From the NCBI GenBank assembly GCA_944358225.1, contig CALVQP010000038.1, positions 1 through 12,977 of the forward strand: a stretch of 12,977 nucleotides of DNA, in the 5' to 3' direction. Of this stretch, positions 12,306-12,977 are shown piece by piece. Below the pieces are notes generated by a model, which saw only the letters and a list, made by a program, of their open reading frames with translations, did not search any database and had not been told where the DNA came from. The number at the start of each line of letters is the position of its first letter. Within the stretch, counting starts at the first letter, position 1. Source of the DNA: an uncultured Bacilli bacterium (GTDB taxonomy: Bacteria; Bacillota_I; Bacilli_A; RF39; UBA660). The translations under genes were made by a program, and so were the position numbers.

Positions 12306-12977
12306 TTAATCAATATCTATAAGATCATATTCTCTAGAACCAATTCCTAGCTTAGCTGCTGCTTCTATCGTATGAATACCATTTCGAGATTCAATTCTTT
12401 CAATTAAGTGTTCTCTTCCAGCATCATTACTATTATAAACCAAATCAATACAAGCTTGATCGATTGCCACCGGATCTAGGGAAGCTAAAATACCAATATC
12501 TTGCATACAAGGATCTTCAGCTTTAGCACAGCAATCACAATCAACCGACATATTACACATTACATTAATATAAACAATATTTCCCTTAAAATAATTAACA
12601 ACACTACTTGCTGCATCAGCCATAGCTTCCAAAAATTTATTTTGCTCTACATTAAACATATCTTCATACGATCCATCTTCTTTTCCAATACAATGAATAT
12701 ATCTTTTTCCTTTACTTGAAGCAATTCCAATTGATAACTGTTTTAAAGCGCCACCATAGCCTCCCATAGGATGCCCCTTAAAATGTGACAAAACTAACAT
12801 AGAATCATAATTAGCCAGATTCTTCCCAACATAATTTTTCTTAATTACCTCTCCATTAGGAATATCTAACACCAAATCCGGACCATTTTTATCCATAATA
12901 TCTACTTCAAAATATTTACTCCAACCATGCTTTTTCATTAACTCTTCATGTTTTTCCGTAGTATCCCTTGCTCCCTC
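12306..12977 (-). CDS. DUF362 family protein, C-terminal part (partial)
   Basis: 223 codons are visible and the frame is open to the right edge; the ATG at 12938 is internal, because the residues before it (EGARDTTEKHEEL) continue the family's 'GaR.tT..H' pattern. Conserved DUF362 blocks follow: SHFKGHPMGGYGGALKQLSIG, a cysteine-rich CNMSVDCDCC, and DIGILASLDPVAIDQAC. The cysteines may bind metal or an iron-sulfur cluster; full-length members are around 360 aa and some carry ferredoxin domains. No reaction is established. Its operon context lies outside the window; it ends at its own terminator before the GntR operon promoter. Confidence 0.88.
   Translation of the reverse strand, partial: EGARDTTEKHEELMKKHGWSKYFEVDIMDKNGPDLVLDIPNGEVIKKNYVGKNLANYDSMLVLSHFKGHPMGGYGGALKQLSIGIASSKGKRYIHCIGKEDGSYEDMFNVEQNKFLEAMADAASSVVNYFKGNIVYINVMCNMSVDCDCCAKAEDPCMQDIGILASLDPVAIDQACIDLVYNSNDAGREHLIERIESRNGIHTIEAAAKLGIGSREYDLIDID

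Noticed and set aside
12501..12719. Plus-strand open frame inside the DUF362 gene
   Set aside because: Antisense to conserved DUF362 motifs; composition is that of a shadow frame.

Overview
The window is an AT-rich (roughly 70% or more by eye), densely packed stretch of a low-GC Gram-positive-type genome. Shine-Dalgarno sites are strong (AGGAGG/GGAGGTG types), starts include ATG, GTG and TTG, and promoters are of the housekeeping TTGACA/TATAAT type, often with an extended -10 (TGn). A HrcA/CIRCE-type operator is present. One surface protein has a signal peptide and an NPKTG sortase-like anchor, which implies a walled cell. TGA is used as a stop (end of the gene at 5679-6419) and Trp is TGG, so this is not a Mycoplasma-type code. 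I infer a Bacilli/Erysipelotrichia-like or RF39-like gut Firmicute; the exact taxon cannot be fixed from this window. No rRNA, tRNA, IS element, prophage module or CRISPR array was seen.

Layout. (1) 1-814: a partial AlbA_2 (Schlafen-type) gene on the minus strand diverges from a short plus-strand gene that looks like a PHP-domain N-terminus joined to a sirtuin-family C-terminus. Between them lie four tandem 12-bp repeats. (2) 820-2812, minus: an O6-alkylguanine-DNA alkyltransferase gene overlaps a gene for a radical-SAM (RlmN-like) domain fused to a dCMP deaminase. (3) 2936-4126, plus: a membrane-anchored calcineurin-like metallophosphoesterase with a clear promoter and a terminator. (4) 4144-7624, minus: a tightly overlapping three-gene operon of a HhH radical-SAM putative DNA-repair protein, its usual DUF4130/TIGR03915-type partner, and a divergent GroEL-like chaperonin. 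Two LexA-like dyads cover its promoter. (5) 7795-8823, minus: a sortase-type surface protein with its own promoter, an 18-bp palindrome and a terminator. (6) 9010-9438, minus: an Hsp20 small heat-shock protein under a CIRCE-like operator. (7) 9601-12229, minus: a YtrA-type GntR regulator, ABC ATPase and ABC permease, followed by a single-span membrane protein of unknown function. (8) 12306-12977, minus: the 3' part of a DUF362 gene.

The most unusual unit is the DNA-repair radical-SAM/DUF4130/chaperonin operon. Its chaperonin keeps the ATPase motifs but has a divergent apical domain, has no groES beside it, and is not under CIRCE; the LexA-like boxes suggest DNA-damage control instead. The RlmN-like/dCMP-deaminase fusion next to an alkyltransferase and the PHP-sirtuin chimera are the next most notable. 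Architecturally the region is very compact: terminators overlap stop codons, several transcripts seem to begin almost at the Shine-Dalgarno sequence, and operon joints are TAATG, ATGA, TAAATG and ATGTTAA.
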